From NCBI GenBank assembly GCA_026545765.1, contig CM048843.1, positions 4,650,001 through 4,714,000 on the forward strand: a DNA stretch of 64,000 bases, written 5' to 3'. The position numbers were made by a program, and so were the translations under genes. Origin of the DNA: Plantago major (Eukaryota > Streptophyta > Magnoliopsida > Lamiales > Plantaginaceae). Numbering within the stretch: the first letter of the stretch is position 1; each line of letters starts with the position of its first letter. Positions 46,905 through 59,598 of the stretch are shown in pieces. The notes under the pieces were generated by a model. It searched no databases. It had not been told where the DNA came from and was given only the letters and a program-made list of their open reading frames with translations.

Positions 46905-49885
46905 GGTGTGAATATTTATTTATCCCCAATTACGAAATGTGAGAATGTTCACATGAAGACGAGATGGGAGAATTTCATGGTGAGAAGCAGGAAAATGTGG
47001 TAACATGAAAAGGAATTGAGAAATGGGGGAGAAAGAGAGAAGAGTACCCCCAGGTAACGGAAAACCGAAAGCAGCTCACGAGAGAAGCGGGTTGTTTGCC
47101 CTGTGGCACTGTGTATCAATATCATACTTGCTTTCTTTCACTCTGGTGGTCTGGACAAGAACCAATTGCATTTCTCTTGATTTCATTTCATAGGAAATTA
47201 GAATTCAATTGAACTGCACGTGTAATTTGATTGGGGGATGGTGGTGAATCAGATTGTTTGGAATTGGAGGGAAAGGAGAGCCATGGCGGATCCATCCGTA
47301 CACACGATTCTTTATTTATTTTAACTATAGAAAAATGTAAAAATTGAGCTCTGTCGTACCCAACTTGTTAATTAGTAACGTGTACATATTTTAAAAGAAA
47401 AAATTTATCCCTCAAACAGAACCAAAATAAAATACAAAAGTATACAATACGTCAACACAACCAATAGGGTTGTTCCCAACACCCCACGGTAGTATGTGGT
47501 CCACCCCACCACAAAAAAAAAAAAAAATTATACAAACATAATTTCATATGTTACGGTTATTTTTCCAACCAAACGGTTTCCAACAACCCCGCAGTGGTAT
47601 GCATCACCCCACCAATGACATAAAAATTGTTGTTCTACAAATATAATTTCACATGGTACGGTTGTTTTTTTTCCACAACCCCCTCCCCGAGCCCGTTATG
47701 GATGAAGAAAGTAGAGAGAAGATAGAAGAGAGTTCCCCGCCTAGAGAGTAGCTGCCATACCCCCGGTCCGTCATGGAGATCAAGAAAGTACAGAGAAGAT
47801 CGAAGACAATTTCCCCGCCTATAGAGTATAAGCCCCGGTCGTTATGGATCAAGAAAGTAAAGAGAAGATCGAAGAGAGTTTCCCCGCGTAGAGAGTATAT
47901 GTAGAAACCCCCCCCCCCCCCCAAAAAAAATGTAGTTTTTACTAACTTAATCATTAAATGTTGCGGTCGGGTCTTGTAGCAAAAGTATGGAACGGGTTCG
48001 GGTATATGCCAGACCGGACATGAACATCATTTTCGAACGGAATTGAATTCGGGTTGGATAGAACCAGTCCTTCCATCCAGAGATCGTAGAGAAGAGAACC
48101 CTTATACCTCTCATCCTACCGATTGAATCTTATACATAAAGAAAAGAAAATTGAAAGTCTTCACATGTAAAATGTTGTTGATAGACATGTAAACATCAAC
48201 ACACCCCCAATTAGCTCACGTGTATCTCTTCTATCTTCTGGAACTGAAAGAGCACGTCTAGTACACGATTCATAGAACATTCTTAGAAGATTAGTTGAAG
48301 GGACTATATCAAGCATAGAGCCAAAGGTCATCCTAACTAGTTTCATGCCCATTAAGAAAATTCATATTCAACAGTAAACCATACAAACTGAAGGTATAAA
48401 ATATAATTAAGCTTCATTGAACAATGAGCATAAAACCGAAATATAAGTTAAACCTTAGAGATCTCTATAAACATTTAAATTATAATCAAAGCTCGTATAC
48501 ATCATCAACTTACTCACCTGTATTTTATTTACTACTAAGTCGCAAGGTACTTTAGCCACATTTCTTCAATGATAACACTAACTCAGCTAATTTTCGTGGT
48601 GGTGGAGAACAAACACGTGCTCAAGGTTAGTCTTCCCTATCCAAGTCGTGCAGTGTAAACTTTGACTCGGCTTTTGTCCGCATCAACCTTTGCCTATTAA
48701 GAATCACAAATAAATGGTATTTTTCTCGTATCCAAGTCAAATAATATTTTACAACCACTCCAACCCCATCTAATGGAGCCTATTGTCAAAAAATAGAAAC
48801 ATCAAATTTATCTTGATCCATATCAAATAAAAAAAATTACAACTCAAGAAGAATATGCGTAGAGTTGCATTTAAGTGAACAATTATAGTAGATAATATTG
48901 TTGTTAGCCGACTTTATGAAAGGTCACTGATGCTTCCAGACTCTTGCTTCTTTTTTCCATTCTATTGAGTTTTCTTTTACCAAACGATGTGGGAACAATT
49001 TAGCTCATCTTTTAGCTAGTAGCTTAGACTCCAATAGTTCTGGCTTCTCTGTACTTCTCTGTGATAACCCTGATGTTTTGTGAGTTTGCTGATGATATGA
49101 AATCATTTTACTTCTAAAAACAAAAAGCACTTAAATTTAATTTCCTAATTATTGCTTAATTAAGTGTGTTAATCGTTGAATAAAAAAATTAAAATGTAAG
49201 TTCTACAGCGTAATTAGAGAAAAGAATCTCAAATTTTATCCCCATTTCATCATCTTTCCCTCTAAGTCAACTACTAACTATGGTAAGATTCCCTCACCAA
49301 CAAAAAAAATACATACCATCAAGGATCTAGCAATTTTGTTTCCACCGGTTGTCGGTAGGGACCTGAAGGGGAAGACCAAGAAAAGATAATGTATTCTGGT
49401 TCATCTGAGTTTCCGAAAAGGGGATTTGGTTTTGGTTACCGTGACTTCATTAATTGCAGGGTTGTTAGAAGATATTTTTTGTTTCTATTATTTTTGCCAT
49501 GAAGCTTCATCCATTCCTGATAGAGGATCTAGATTCTAGAGCTACCATATCTATATTAGCAAACGAAAAGAGGAGCGCAAAAATACAGTCGGATGATTAT
49601 CTGTTCAATGAAAATCTTTATCAGAACAGAGTGTAGTCGTGTAGAGATTGATTTGATTCGGTAAATTCAAGGTGGATTTCTTCTCTTACTGTATACACCT
49701 ACAACACACAACCATGTTCTGTCACGGGAGAGCAGAAATACGATTGTTAGTCATTGATTTGGAAGAAAATGTGAGTGTTGATGAGTTTGATAAAATTTGA
49801 GGATCTTTCCTCTCATCACGTTACTGAAGATACAATTGCCTTTTCCAAATATTTTATTCAATAATTAACAAAATTAATAAAATAA
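46905..49885. other. Intergenic, RhoGAP promoter side and minisatellites
   Basis: The first 350 bp are the likely RhoGAP promoter and 5' UTR. Then come two imperfect tandem repeat blocks (47,460-47,680 and 47,690-47,910), a C17-A8 homopolymer junction at about 47,909, and a minus-strand open frame at 48,161-48,352 (63 codons) that I do not recognise. Nothing else is supported to 49,885. Confidence 0.5.
47460..47910. repeat. Two adjacent imperfect tandem repeat blocks
   Basis: Block 1 has two units of about 120 bp (gttcccaacaccccac... and gtttccaacaaccccgc..., each followed by ataatttca-atg-tacggtt). Block 2 (about 47,690-47,910) has three units of roughly 65-75 bp containing gttatggatcaagaaagta and agagaagatcgaagagag followed by ttccccgcctagagagta. 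Confidence 0.8.
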
Positions 49886-49887
49886 TA

Positions 49888-50155
49888 CTCCATCCGTTTC
49901 ACTAAAAGTGTTATAATTTTCCATTTTGGGCGTTTCACTAAAATCATTACATTTCCTTTTATGGAAATTAGTTTTATAATAAAACTCATTCCTAACTACA
50001 CATTTTCGGACCCACAACCCACATGTACTTTTCCACTCAATTAATATCTCATACTCATTTTCCACCACATATTTTTGGGAACCACATAAATCTATACATT
50101 TTACTTAAAAATTGTGTCCAACACAATTGTTTCACTTTTAGTGAAACGGAGAGAG
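49888..50155. mobile_element. Stowaway MITE, TA target duplication
   Basis: 268 bp. It begins ctccatccgtttcactaaaa after TA and ends ttttagtgaaacggagagag before TA, with 20-base near-perfect inverted termini. The middle is not codable. Confidence 0.9.
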
Positions 50156-51321
50156 TAATTGATAAATTAAATCAATTGCTTTGGCAGCATAAATACTGCT
50201 CTGACAGTATCAGCGGCCTTTATGAAAACATGCGAGTCATAAGGTCGAAAAGCTTTAGATGAATTCGTCTTGGCACAACAAATTTTTTGGGATTTTTTAA
50301 TATAAATTTATATGAGATTTAATAAAAACTATATAATGCAGCCAATATAAAAAAAAAAATTATTAGTGAAAGATTTACTGATTAAAAATGCAACTAATTC
50401 CATAAAATTTTGCGTTTAATAATAAATACAAATGGAAAGATAAAATAAATTAATCGAAATGCAAATCTACCAAACCAACATCATCATAAGAACACCCAAC
50501 TGATAATCTATGTGCTAAAGCGTTAGCTTCACGTTTAATCTGGCAAAACTTCATAGAATAGAATTCTCCATCAGATACCTGAATTTATTTGAAAAGTGAA
50601 ACAGAGGTGCAAAGCTAAAATTTGTCGATTTAAGAGATTTAATAACCAAAGAACAATCCCTTTCAATTACCAAAATCTCGAACAAATATATTTTTAAAAT
50701 TTCATTATTTCATTTTATCTTATTTAATAAATTTATATTTTATTTTAGTGAATAAATTTTTTTATCTAATTAATAATAATAATCTAGATTGGTGTATATG
50801 GATTCGTTTTGTCATGGTGAATTTAGATATATGTTCAAAATATTTTTTCGGAGTTTTGTAGATAAATATATATATTAGATTTAATAAAAATTATATATGC
50901 AGTAAACATATTTAAGAAGAAACAGTGAAAGATATACTGGTTGAAAATGCAATAATTCCACAAAATTTCACGTAGGATTGAATTAATTTAATAAATACTC
51001 TATTTTTAAATTTTCATTATTTAATTGTATCTTATTTAATAAATTTATATTTTATTTAATGTATAAAATGATTATATAATTAATAATAGTATTCAAGATT
51101 GGTGTCTATGGATTCGTCTTGCCACGACGAATTCAAATATATGTTCAAAATATTTTTCGGATTTTTGCAGATAAAGTTATATGAAATTTAATAAAAAATA
51201 TATATACAGTTAACATACTAAAAATAACACTGAAATATATAATGACTAAAATACAACTAATTCCACAAAATTCCACGTAGGACTGAATGAATCTGGTGAG
51301 GTCTAGCCCCTTGTGCTTTAC

Positions 51322-51323
<2 letters not shown>

Positions 51324-51380
<57 letters not shown>
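51324..51380. repeat. (AT)n microsatellite
   Basis: About 57 bp of AT dinucleotides just after a copy of the dispersed repeat unit. Confidence 0.9.
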
Positions 51381-51384
<4 letters not shown>

Positions 51385-51413
51385 CTTATTTACTAAATTT
51401 ATATTTTATTTAA

Positions 51414-52314
51414 GGGATAATTATATAGGGCTACCCATTTAGAACGTCCACTCTCAGATTCGTGCTACTTAGTCGAACAATTACAGTTTAGTCCAAATCC
51501 GTTGACCAACTTAATTTGGTTGTTTCATTTGAAACAACCAAACATGGCCTTATGGAATTTTAAATAAAGAAAATAAAATTAAAAAAAAAACCATCTTCTT
51601 CTTCCTCCATCTTCTCCAACATACTTCTTCTTCCATCTTCTTCTTCCTCCATTTTCTCCAACATACTTCTTCCTCCATCTTCTCAACTTCCTTCTCTTCT
51701 TCTTCTCCGGTAAATTTCTTCCTCTTTCTTGTTCTTTCTCCTTTTTCTAATAAATAGTAGCTCCAATCGAATTTCTAACACGGATTGGGCGATTGCAGCT
51801 CAACTCGGTCTTGATCGACTCCGATTATTTGGAGTAATCGTCCAATCCTGTTGTAGCGACTCCGATTCGAGTCACTATCAACTCGATTTGGGTCAATTAC
51901 TCAAATCGGAGTTGTTACATCTCCGATTTCGATTAACTGTTTCGAACTTTCGATTGTGTTTTCGGATTGAAGTTGGGGATAATTGACAAATTGAAATAGA
52001 AGTTTGGGGGCTTATTTGAGCTTTTTCGAAATCTTATGGTGACAAATATAAAAAAGGGAAAATTACAAAAACCACCCCTTATTCAGGACTTGAATTACAA
52101 TTTGTCAAAATGTGTTATTGTTTGGTAACTTCCAAAATTCAATAATCTGAGAGGGGCAAAATTGACTTTTCCAGGTTTTAATTCGCCAAAAGTCAAATTC
52201 GTGAGCTAAAGTGTAATTGTTTTACATCTAATTGTACCAAACCATAATAGTTCGACTAAGTGATACTAATCTGTAATTACGACATTTAAAAGGGGATCTG
52301 GATGTAATTTCCCC
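51414..52314. mobile_element. Mutator-like element, 901 bp, perfect 9-bp TSD
   Basis: Flanked by tttatttaa at 51,405-51,413 and 52,315-52,323. Ends gggataattatatag and (right end, complement) ggggaaattacatcc form short inverted repeats. It interrupts a copy of the dispersed repeat family, whose two halves continue on each side. Inside are a CT-rich tract (ttcttcttcctccatcttc, about 51,595-51,720) and CGAT-rich short repeats. An open frame at 51,729-51,986 is not a recognisable protein. Confidence 0.88.
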
Positions 52315-52578
52315 TTTATTTAATATATAAAATGATTATATAATTAATAATAGTATTCAAGATTGGTGTTATGGATTCGTCTTGCCACGACGAATTCAAA
52401 TATATGTTCAAAATATTTTTCGGATCTTTGCAGATAAAGTTATATGAAATTTAATAAAAACTATATATCTGACATCTTAAAATACGATGAAATATATAAT
52501 GGCTAAAATACAACTAATTCCACAAAATTTCACGTAGGACTGAATGAATCTGGTGAGGTCTAGCACCTTGTGCTTTTT

Positions 52579-52614
52579 ATATATATATGTGTGTGTGTGT
52601 GCGCGCGCGCGCGC
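52579..52614. repeat. Compound (AT)n(GT)n(GC)n tract at palindrome centre
   Basis: AT, then GT, then GC dinucleotides in succession. This alternating purine-pyrimidine tract could adopt Z-DNA and lies exactly where the repeat family changes orientation. Confidence 0.85.
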
Positions 52615-53433
52615 ACTAAACCTCACCAGATTTAGTCAATCCTACGTGGAATTTTGTTTTATAGAATTAGTTGTATTTTAGCCAATATATATTTCATATA
52701 TTTTTGTTATCATATATAGTTTTATTAAATTTCATAACTTTATCTAAATATTTTGAATATATATTGAATTAATCCATAAACACCAATCTTGAATACTATT
52801 ATTAATTAAATAAATTATTTTCTTCATTAAAATTAAATATAAATTTATTTTTAAAAAATAGAGTATTTATTAAATTAATTCATTCCTACATGGAATTTTG
52901 TGGAATTAATTGCATTTTCAACAAGTATATATTTCACTTTTTATTTTTGGTACGTTGGCAGCATACATAGTTTTTGTTAAATTTCATATAAGTTTATCTA
53001 TAAAACTCCGAAAAATATTTTGAACAAATATTTAAATTCACCATGACAAGACGAATCTATATACATCAATCTAGATCACCACCACCACCACCACCACTAC
53101 TACTATTAGTATTATTATTATTATTAACTAAATCATTTCATTCACTAAAATAAAATATTAATCTCATATAACTTTACCTACAATAATCTAAAATATATTT
53201 TTAAACATATATTTGAACTCGCCGTGACAAGACGAATCTATAGACACCAATCTTGAATACTATGATTAATTAAATAAAGTAAATATTCATTAAAATAAAA
53301 AAATTATTAAATAAGATAAAATGAAATATTTAATTAAAAAAATTAAAAGCGACTCATTAAAACACATTATAAATAATTAATGTATCATCAAGCGTTAAAA
53401 AAGAGACTCATTTTAAATAGTTTAGCATCAAAC

Positions 53434-53472
53434 ATTATGGACAAACTAAAATATACGATTATTTTGATTAGC

Positions 53473-53570
<98 letters not shown>

Positions 53571-53605
53571 TGGACAAACTAAAATATACGATTATTTTGA
53601 TTAGC

Positions 53606-53690
<85 letters not shown>

Positions 53691-53699
53691 ATATATATA
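53434..53699. repeat. Duplicated 133-bp unit made mostly of (TA)n
   Basis: attatggacaaactaaaata (continuing to gattagcctcat) occurs at 53,434 and exactly again at 53,567. Each copy is followed by about 90 bp of pure TA repeats (53,478-53,566 and 53,611-53,688). The Tyr/Ile-only open frames here are artefacts of the repeat. Confidence 0.9.
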
Positions 53700-54113
53700 C
53701 CATTTAAGACTTTTATTATTCTAGTCACTTTCGTATATTTTTCTACTATATTCTAAAGTTGATGGTTTACTTTGAAACACACATGATCCGCATGTGCATA
53801 AATGATACTTGGAGCGCTATCTAATTACTTGGACATTTTCTAATACAAAATTAATGTAAAAAAGAAATTCATTTTAAATGGCAATGTTGAATTTAAAGTT
53901 TTGTTAACTCTTTATGTTTCTTTTTATTTTTGAATTTAGGTTTCGACTTTTCTCTAAATATTTATGTATGAGAGATAATGAATAATCGTAGGAGATGGTG
54001 AATAAAGTAGAAGAGGTGAGAAGGAAAGGAATAAAGTAAAAAAAAAAAAATCATTTTTTAGGCATGTGAATATGAGATCTATCAATATATTATAACGACC
54101 AGTTTTTATTATC
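53700..54113. other. Intergenic, no gene
   Basis: AT-rich spacer between the TA tracts and the LINE. A ggagatggtgaataaagtag phrase near 53,991 matches the repeats near 9,180-9,240. No coding sequence is seen. Confidence 0.5.
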
Positions 54114-54415
54114 AATTCTAGCTATAGGTTTCTTCCCTTTCTTTTGCCAGTTTGTGGAGTTTAGAAACCTTTCTTGCAAAGGTCAAGGTTTGAGGTGGGC
54201 ATCTTGAAAACAGAGCACCGAGCAAGAAAGAGAGAGAAGTGATACAGAGGGGGGTTTTTCTGGTGGCTTTACGTGAAGAACCAGATCGATTGCTCGCCGT
54301 TAATCATTGTGATTGTTTCTTTTTCCGGCCGGTTGTTGATTGAAGTTTCGTCGAGGTCTGTTTCTTTTTCTACGTTGGAGATTTTGTCAGATCTGACTTC
54401 TGCTGCTTCAGAATA

Positions 54416-55500
54416 ATGGCTCCTAAAAAAACTCCCGCTGCTCACCCCCGCCCCCGTGGCCGCCCGAGAAAAACAGGGCCGGCGGAGGCGTCTGGTGGAG
54501 AACTTGGCCCTACAGCTGGAGTCGATGAGATAGAGCCTGCTGTTGACACCGGAATCGAATCAGATTTGGATACCCACCGCCCATCGTCTCTGCCTGATCC
54601 GATCAATCTTGATGTGATTGAGTCGATTGAAAACCCACATCAGTTATCTGATCCTGCTACTCAGTCATTAAACTCTGTTGGCCCGGAACCCGACCCCCCT
54701 GCGTCAACGGAACCCGACCCCCTGCTACAACAGAACCGTCAGACACCCGAATCTGGGTGGACGTGATTAAGGGCAATAGACTGCCTCAACAGGGCCGTGG
54801 AATTAAATATGTTGCACCGACTATAGTTGATGGAAACCTGGAAATCGTGATTGACGACAATGATGTAGCTTCCGAATTAAAATTCTGGGAAAATACCTTG
54901 ATTTTCTTTGTTCTTGGAGGGGAATTATCGATGAATGCCGTCAAGCAATTCATGATAAAAAACTGGCAATTTGCAAAACTACCGAAACTTTATTATAATG
55001 AAGAAGCTACTTTCTAGTTCGATTCAATTCTACTGCGGACATGAAGGAGGATTTGCAACGTGAGTCATACTCGATCTTTGGTATGCATATCTTTCTCCGC
55101 TAATGGACGCAAAATTTCTCATTGAAGGATGACCTACTTCGAGTTATGCCCGTATGGGTTAAATTCCCACACTTGCCTCTTCATCTGTGGGGAGATAGAA
55201 GCATTGGAAAAATTGCCAGTGCAATTGGAAAGCCTTTATTTACAGACGAGTGTACAGCTCACAAACTTCGTGTTACCTATGCTCGTGTTCTGATTGAGGT
55301 TGATGTTACAAAGGAGCTCCGTAAATCGATACCTATTATTGATAACAAAGGAAAGAAGATTGTGCAAGCTGTCGAATATGAGTGGTCATCAGCTTTTTGT
55401 GAGAAGTGTTAGCAAATTGGACATGTTTGTGAACCAGGATTAGAGAACCAACAAGCCGAGCCTCCTACTCCGACTCCCCCTGCTAGGAATGCAGCGCCTA
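54416..55500 (+). pseudogene. LINE ORF1 (DUF4283-type, zinc knuckle), broken
   Basis: ORF1 of plant LINEs encodes the RNA-binding partner of the ribonucleoprotein. From ATG 54,416 the protein starts MAPKKTPAAHPRPRGRPRKT, an AT-hook-like basic motif. Near 54,750 the homologous reading moves to another frame (DVIKGNRLPQQGRGIKYV). It moves again near 55,010 (YFLVRF), and a stop occurs near 55,101. It then continues with KDDLLRVMPVWVKFPHLPLH to FCEKC, where TAG at 55,410 precedes QIGHVC, cutting the CCHC zinc knuckle. At least two frameshifts and two stops are present. Confidence 0.85.
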
Positions 55501-55769
55501 GACAAGCTCCAGGCCGTAGACAAGCTGGTGTGGGACGTTGGGTGGCCCGGTCGAACACAGCAGCTAGAGCTCTTCGCTCGACATTACATGCGCGCTCAAG
55601 AAAGGCAAAGAATTCGATCGGTGATAAAGCCACGCTCGCCGACAATGGATCCGGACAAAGATCGACCGGATCGCTTCCCCTATTTATAATCGCGAGTATA
55701 CCACCAATCCAAACATGGAACGGGTTTGAGGCTTTACGTCAATTGGATGACCAAGAAACGCCTCCGACC

Positions 55770-58700
55770 CGAAATCAATGTTAGCTTGGAATACTCGGGG
55801 GCTGAACAAAGTAGCTAAGCATCGTGAGGTTAGCTCCCGCCTCAATTCGCTTAATGTTAATATTGCTGCTTTGCTAGAAACTGGGTCAAAGGACCGAATG
55901 CTATACGAATCAGGACTCGCTTTGGTAATAAATGGTGCTACCAGGATAACTACACTCATCACCCGAATGGGCGTATTTGGATTCTTTGGAATGATTAGCG
56001 GGTTAAGCTTCGGGTTCATTCTAAATCTGATCAATTTATTCATTGCGCCGTCTATGATCTACAAGATACCCTCATACAGTGGACCACTTTTGTTTATGCA
56101 CATAATACCCCTGGAAAAGCGTAGAGAGCTTTGGTCTGCCATTGAGAGTTTATCCATGACTATTTATGGCCCTTGGATGGTTATTGGGGATTTTAATAAT
56201 GTACTTGGCCCGTTAGATAGAGTGGGAGGCAACCCGGTCACATCTTCTGAGTTTTTGGATTTGGAAGAGACAATGGAGGTAGCATCTCTTGTGGAAAAGG
56301 ATATGGAGGGTGATTACTTCACTTGGTCAAATAAACAACTCCAGACTATTATTTACTCTCGTATTGACAGAGCGATATGTAACCCGGATTGGTTCATCAA
56401 ATTTCCCTCCTGGAAGATTCATGTTCTGGCACCTGGAGTCTCGGACCACTCACCTTTGCATGTGATTGATTCGGCAGGCACTCCTCATAAACCAAGAGTT
56501 TCGCTTCATGAATAGCCTAGCATTGCACGACGCTTTTCTTACTACTGTGCAATCCGTATGGAACCAAGATGTTCAAGGCCAACCCATGTATATCTTATGG
56601 CGGAAATTGCAATTGTTACAGAGGCACCTAAAACCTCTAACATGGCAACTCCTTGGCACGACTCGGAATCTCGAGGCCTCGCGAAGTGCTCTCTCTCGGG
56701 CACAGCAAGAACTAATCCAGGACCGCTTTAATGTGGGGCTTATCCAGCAAGTTAAACAATATACAGAAGATGTGATAAAATGGAACGACATGGATGAGAT
56801 GATTGCGGCGCAAAAAGCCAAAGTTCACTGGCTTCGTACTGGAGATGGAAACAATGCGTTCTTTCACGCCACGGTCCGTGAAAAGAACCGAAAGGTGGGA
56901 CTATCGAAACTGATTGCTCCGGATGGACAGATTCTGACCTCTCCGCAAGACTTGGAGCAGGAGGTTCTCTGATTCTATGGTGAACTTGTTGGAAAGGCTG
57001 CGCAACAACTGCCGAGCGTCAATATTGATGCTCTAAGGTCCGAAAAACAGCTTAGTCGTGACGATCGACTTGAGCTGCTAGCCCCCATCTCCGAAAAAGA
57101 AATCTGGGAAGCTCTAAGTGACATCGAGGATAATAAGGCTCCAGGGATAGATGGATACAATGCGAAATTTTTCAAATCTGCCTGGAGCACAATCAAGGGG
57201 GATGTCATTCGATCTGTCATGGATTTCTTCCACTCGAATTAGCTTTATGCTGCGGCTAATTGTACTTTGGTTACACTCATCCCGAAATCCGCTGGTGCTT
57301 GCACCATGAAGGAGATGAGACCGATTTCCTATTTCTCTACCGTCTACAAGATCATATCCAAAATAATCACTAGGAGATTGAGTCGTGTAATTAACTCGGT
57401 AGTTGACGAAAGTCAATCTGCGTTTTTACGGGGAAAGGTCATCCATGATAATATCTTCCTGGCTAGTGAGCTTGTACGGGGTTATGAACGGAAAGGTATT
57501 TCTCCACGTTGTATGATTCAGATGGATTTGCATAAGGCATTTGATACTGTGGAATGGAGGGCTTTGCAATCGATCTTGGAAGAGATGGGATTCCCGACTC
57601 TATTTGTGACTTGGATTATGAGATGTGTAACGACGGTCTCCTATCGTTACGTTATTAATGGCTCCCTTTCGCAGCTTTTAAAAGCTAAGCGAGGCCTCCG
57701 ACAGGGTGATCCTATGCCCCCACTGTTGTTTGTTATTATGATGGAATACGTGCACCACGTTCTGAGCCTCCTCAAAAGGGACCCGGATTACAATTTCCAC
57801 CCACAATGTGAATAATTGGGCATAACAAATTTGTGTTTTGCCGATGACCTTCTTCTCTTCGCCCATGGTGATCTCCGATCCGTAGAGCTGCTGCTTGATC
57901 ATTGCCGTGTGTTCTCGGCTTCCACAGGCCTTTCTGCGAACCCCGACAAATTCCAGATTTTCCTTGGAGGTGTTTCTCGATCCGTGAGGGAGAAAATTGT
58001 ACACATGACAGGCTTTAAGCTGGGCAAGTTACCTATAAAGTACCCCGGGGTACCTCTTTCCACTCGCAAACTTGCCATTCGGGATTGCCAACCTTTGATT
58101 GACCAAATCACCTCTCGTATTCGACATTGGACTTCTAAGCTTTTAAGCTATGCAGGTAAATTCCAACTTATCCGTAGTGTGCTACATGCCATGACCAGTT
58201 ACTGGATACAGGTCTTCCCTCTCCCATCTGCTGTCCTAAAACGCATTGAATCCATCTGCCGCTCCTTCCTGTGGAGTAACACAGATGCTATTACCAGGAA
58301 AGCACCTGTCGCATGGGACAAAGTTTGCGATGAAAAGAATAAGGGTGGCCTAAATCTTACTTCAATTGCTGACTGGAATAAGTGCACCATTGCTAAATTA
58401 CTATGGAACTTGTGCATCAAAGCTGACAAGCTATGGGTGAAATGGATACATTGCTATTATATTAAGGATCGCGATGTCATGGATGTAATGATAACTGCGA
58501 ATTGTTCCTGGATTATGAAAGCCGTCATGAAGGCTCGTGCACTTGTGCAATCATCTAGCATATGGCAGATGGCTCTTATGGCTCCGCAATTTCCCACCAG
58601 GTTATTATATAAGGAGATTCGAGGGGATAAGCAAGACGTCAAATGGAAGAAGTTTTGGTTCGGAAACAAAGCACGGCCACGGGCTATGTTTTGTGCTTGG

Positions 58701-59126
58701 ATGGCTCTACATGAACGCTTGGCAACACGGGACAGAATCCGACGATGGGATCCCGGTATAGACCCAACCTGCCTGTTCTGTCCGCAAGTAGAAACGCAGC
58801 AGGACTTATTCTTTGAATGTACCTATACTAATGGCATTTGGCTCTGGGTTATGAGATGGCTGCAAATTATTAGAACTCCCCACGTCTGGAGCATGGAGAT
58901 CGATGTGCTGTGTCGACGTTTTAGGGGTAAACATTGGAAAGCTAAGCTCCTCAAAAGCGCATTCGCGGAGACAATTTATGCCGTTTGGATGGAGAGGAAC
59001 GCTGTCTACTTTCAGAAAAAACCTGTAAACCCGCATCTTGAGGATAACATTATTGAAGTCTTAGTTACTAGAGCATGGCTTGATCCCCGATTGAGAGCAC
59101 ATTGTGCACGATTAATGTTAGCTTGA
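55770..59126 (+). pseudogene. LINE ORF2 (endonuclease + reverse transcriptase), broken
   Basis: The apurinic-type endonuclease domain runs from about 55,778 (LAWNTRGLNK, LLETG, then IGDFNN, SRIDRA and SDHSPL). Frame slips occur between about 55,920 and 56,110 and again near 56,490. From 56,490 the frame is constant, with in-frame stops at 56,970, 57,239 and 57,813. The reverse transcriptase shows MRPIS, QSAFLRGK, QMDLHKAFDTV, GLRQGDP and the catalytic FADD (57,837-57,848). A zinc-binding zf-RVT region follows (CLFCPQ, FFECTY) near 58,770-58,820. The final 436-codon stretch to 59,126 is open. Canonical YADD is FADD here, common in plant LINEs. Confidence 0.9.
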
Positions 59127-59598
59127 TAGAGTAGCATTTTTTTCATCTTGTTTCTACTAGTCATTTAGAATTTTTTGGATATTTTGCCTGGATCCTAGGA
59201 TCGGCGTGTACTTAACAAATTGGAAGGAAATAAAAGTTTAATGTTTGTTCCAAAAATTCTAGCTTTAGGACTTTTGCCTCAAATCAATATGAGAAATTCT
59301 TTCATTTTTTTGGATTAAAAAAATTATAAAACAATTATAATCAAGGTAAATTTATGTTTGATGTCAAGTTAATGCGTATTTGGTTCTGTTACCTTTATAA
59401 TTGAAATCTAATTTTAATATTAAATTATTCAATGATATTCAATCTTTGTAACTATTTATAAATGTGATCAATCAAATTATTCCACTAAAATCGCCACCCA
59501 CATACTGAATTTAGGCACATATAGTAAATTTACACAATGCATATATAAGAATGGTATTAAAAAAAAATTAAAGATCACCAAACTCCTATATATAAGAA

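Larger units (their letters stand above)
50260..53310. repeat. Dispersed repeat family in both orientations, imperfect palindrome
   Basis: A unit of about 190 bp (attcgtcttgccacgacgaa, ttcaaaatatttttcgg, aaagttatatgaaatttaat, then aactaattccacaaaatt and cacgtaggactgaatga) occurs forward near 50,270, 50,804, 51,110 and 52,370. It occurs inverted near 52,620, 52,880 and 53,170. The forward and inverted sets meet at about 52,590, so 51.1-52.58 kb and 52.6-53.3 kb form an imperfect palindrome, enlarged on the left by the insertion at 51,414-52,314. Confidence 0.75.
54129..59254 (+). mobile_element. Plant L1-type LINE, full length but mutated, 15-bp TSD
   Basis: 5,126 bp flanked by aattctagctatagg (54,114-54,128) and aattctagctttagg (59,255-59,269), one mismatch. 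It contains a 5' leader of about 287 bp, ORF1, ORF2 and a short 3' UTR ending in A residues, the expected layout of an element inserted by target-primed reverse transcription. Both ORFs carry frameshifts and stops, so it is not autonomous now. The near-identical duplication and unbroken length suggest moderate age. Confidence 0.93.

Noticed and set aside
48161-48352. 63-codon minus-strand open frame (TFGSMLDIVPSTNLLRMF)
   Set aside because: Looks protein-like but isolated; I could not link it to a family or to other exons.
53380-53703. Tyr-Ile repeat open frames on both strands
   Set aside because: Direct translation of (TA)n microsatellites.
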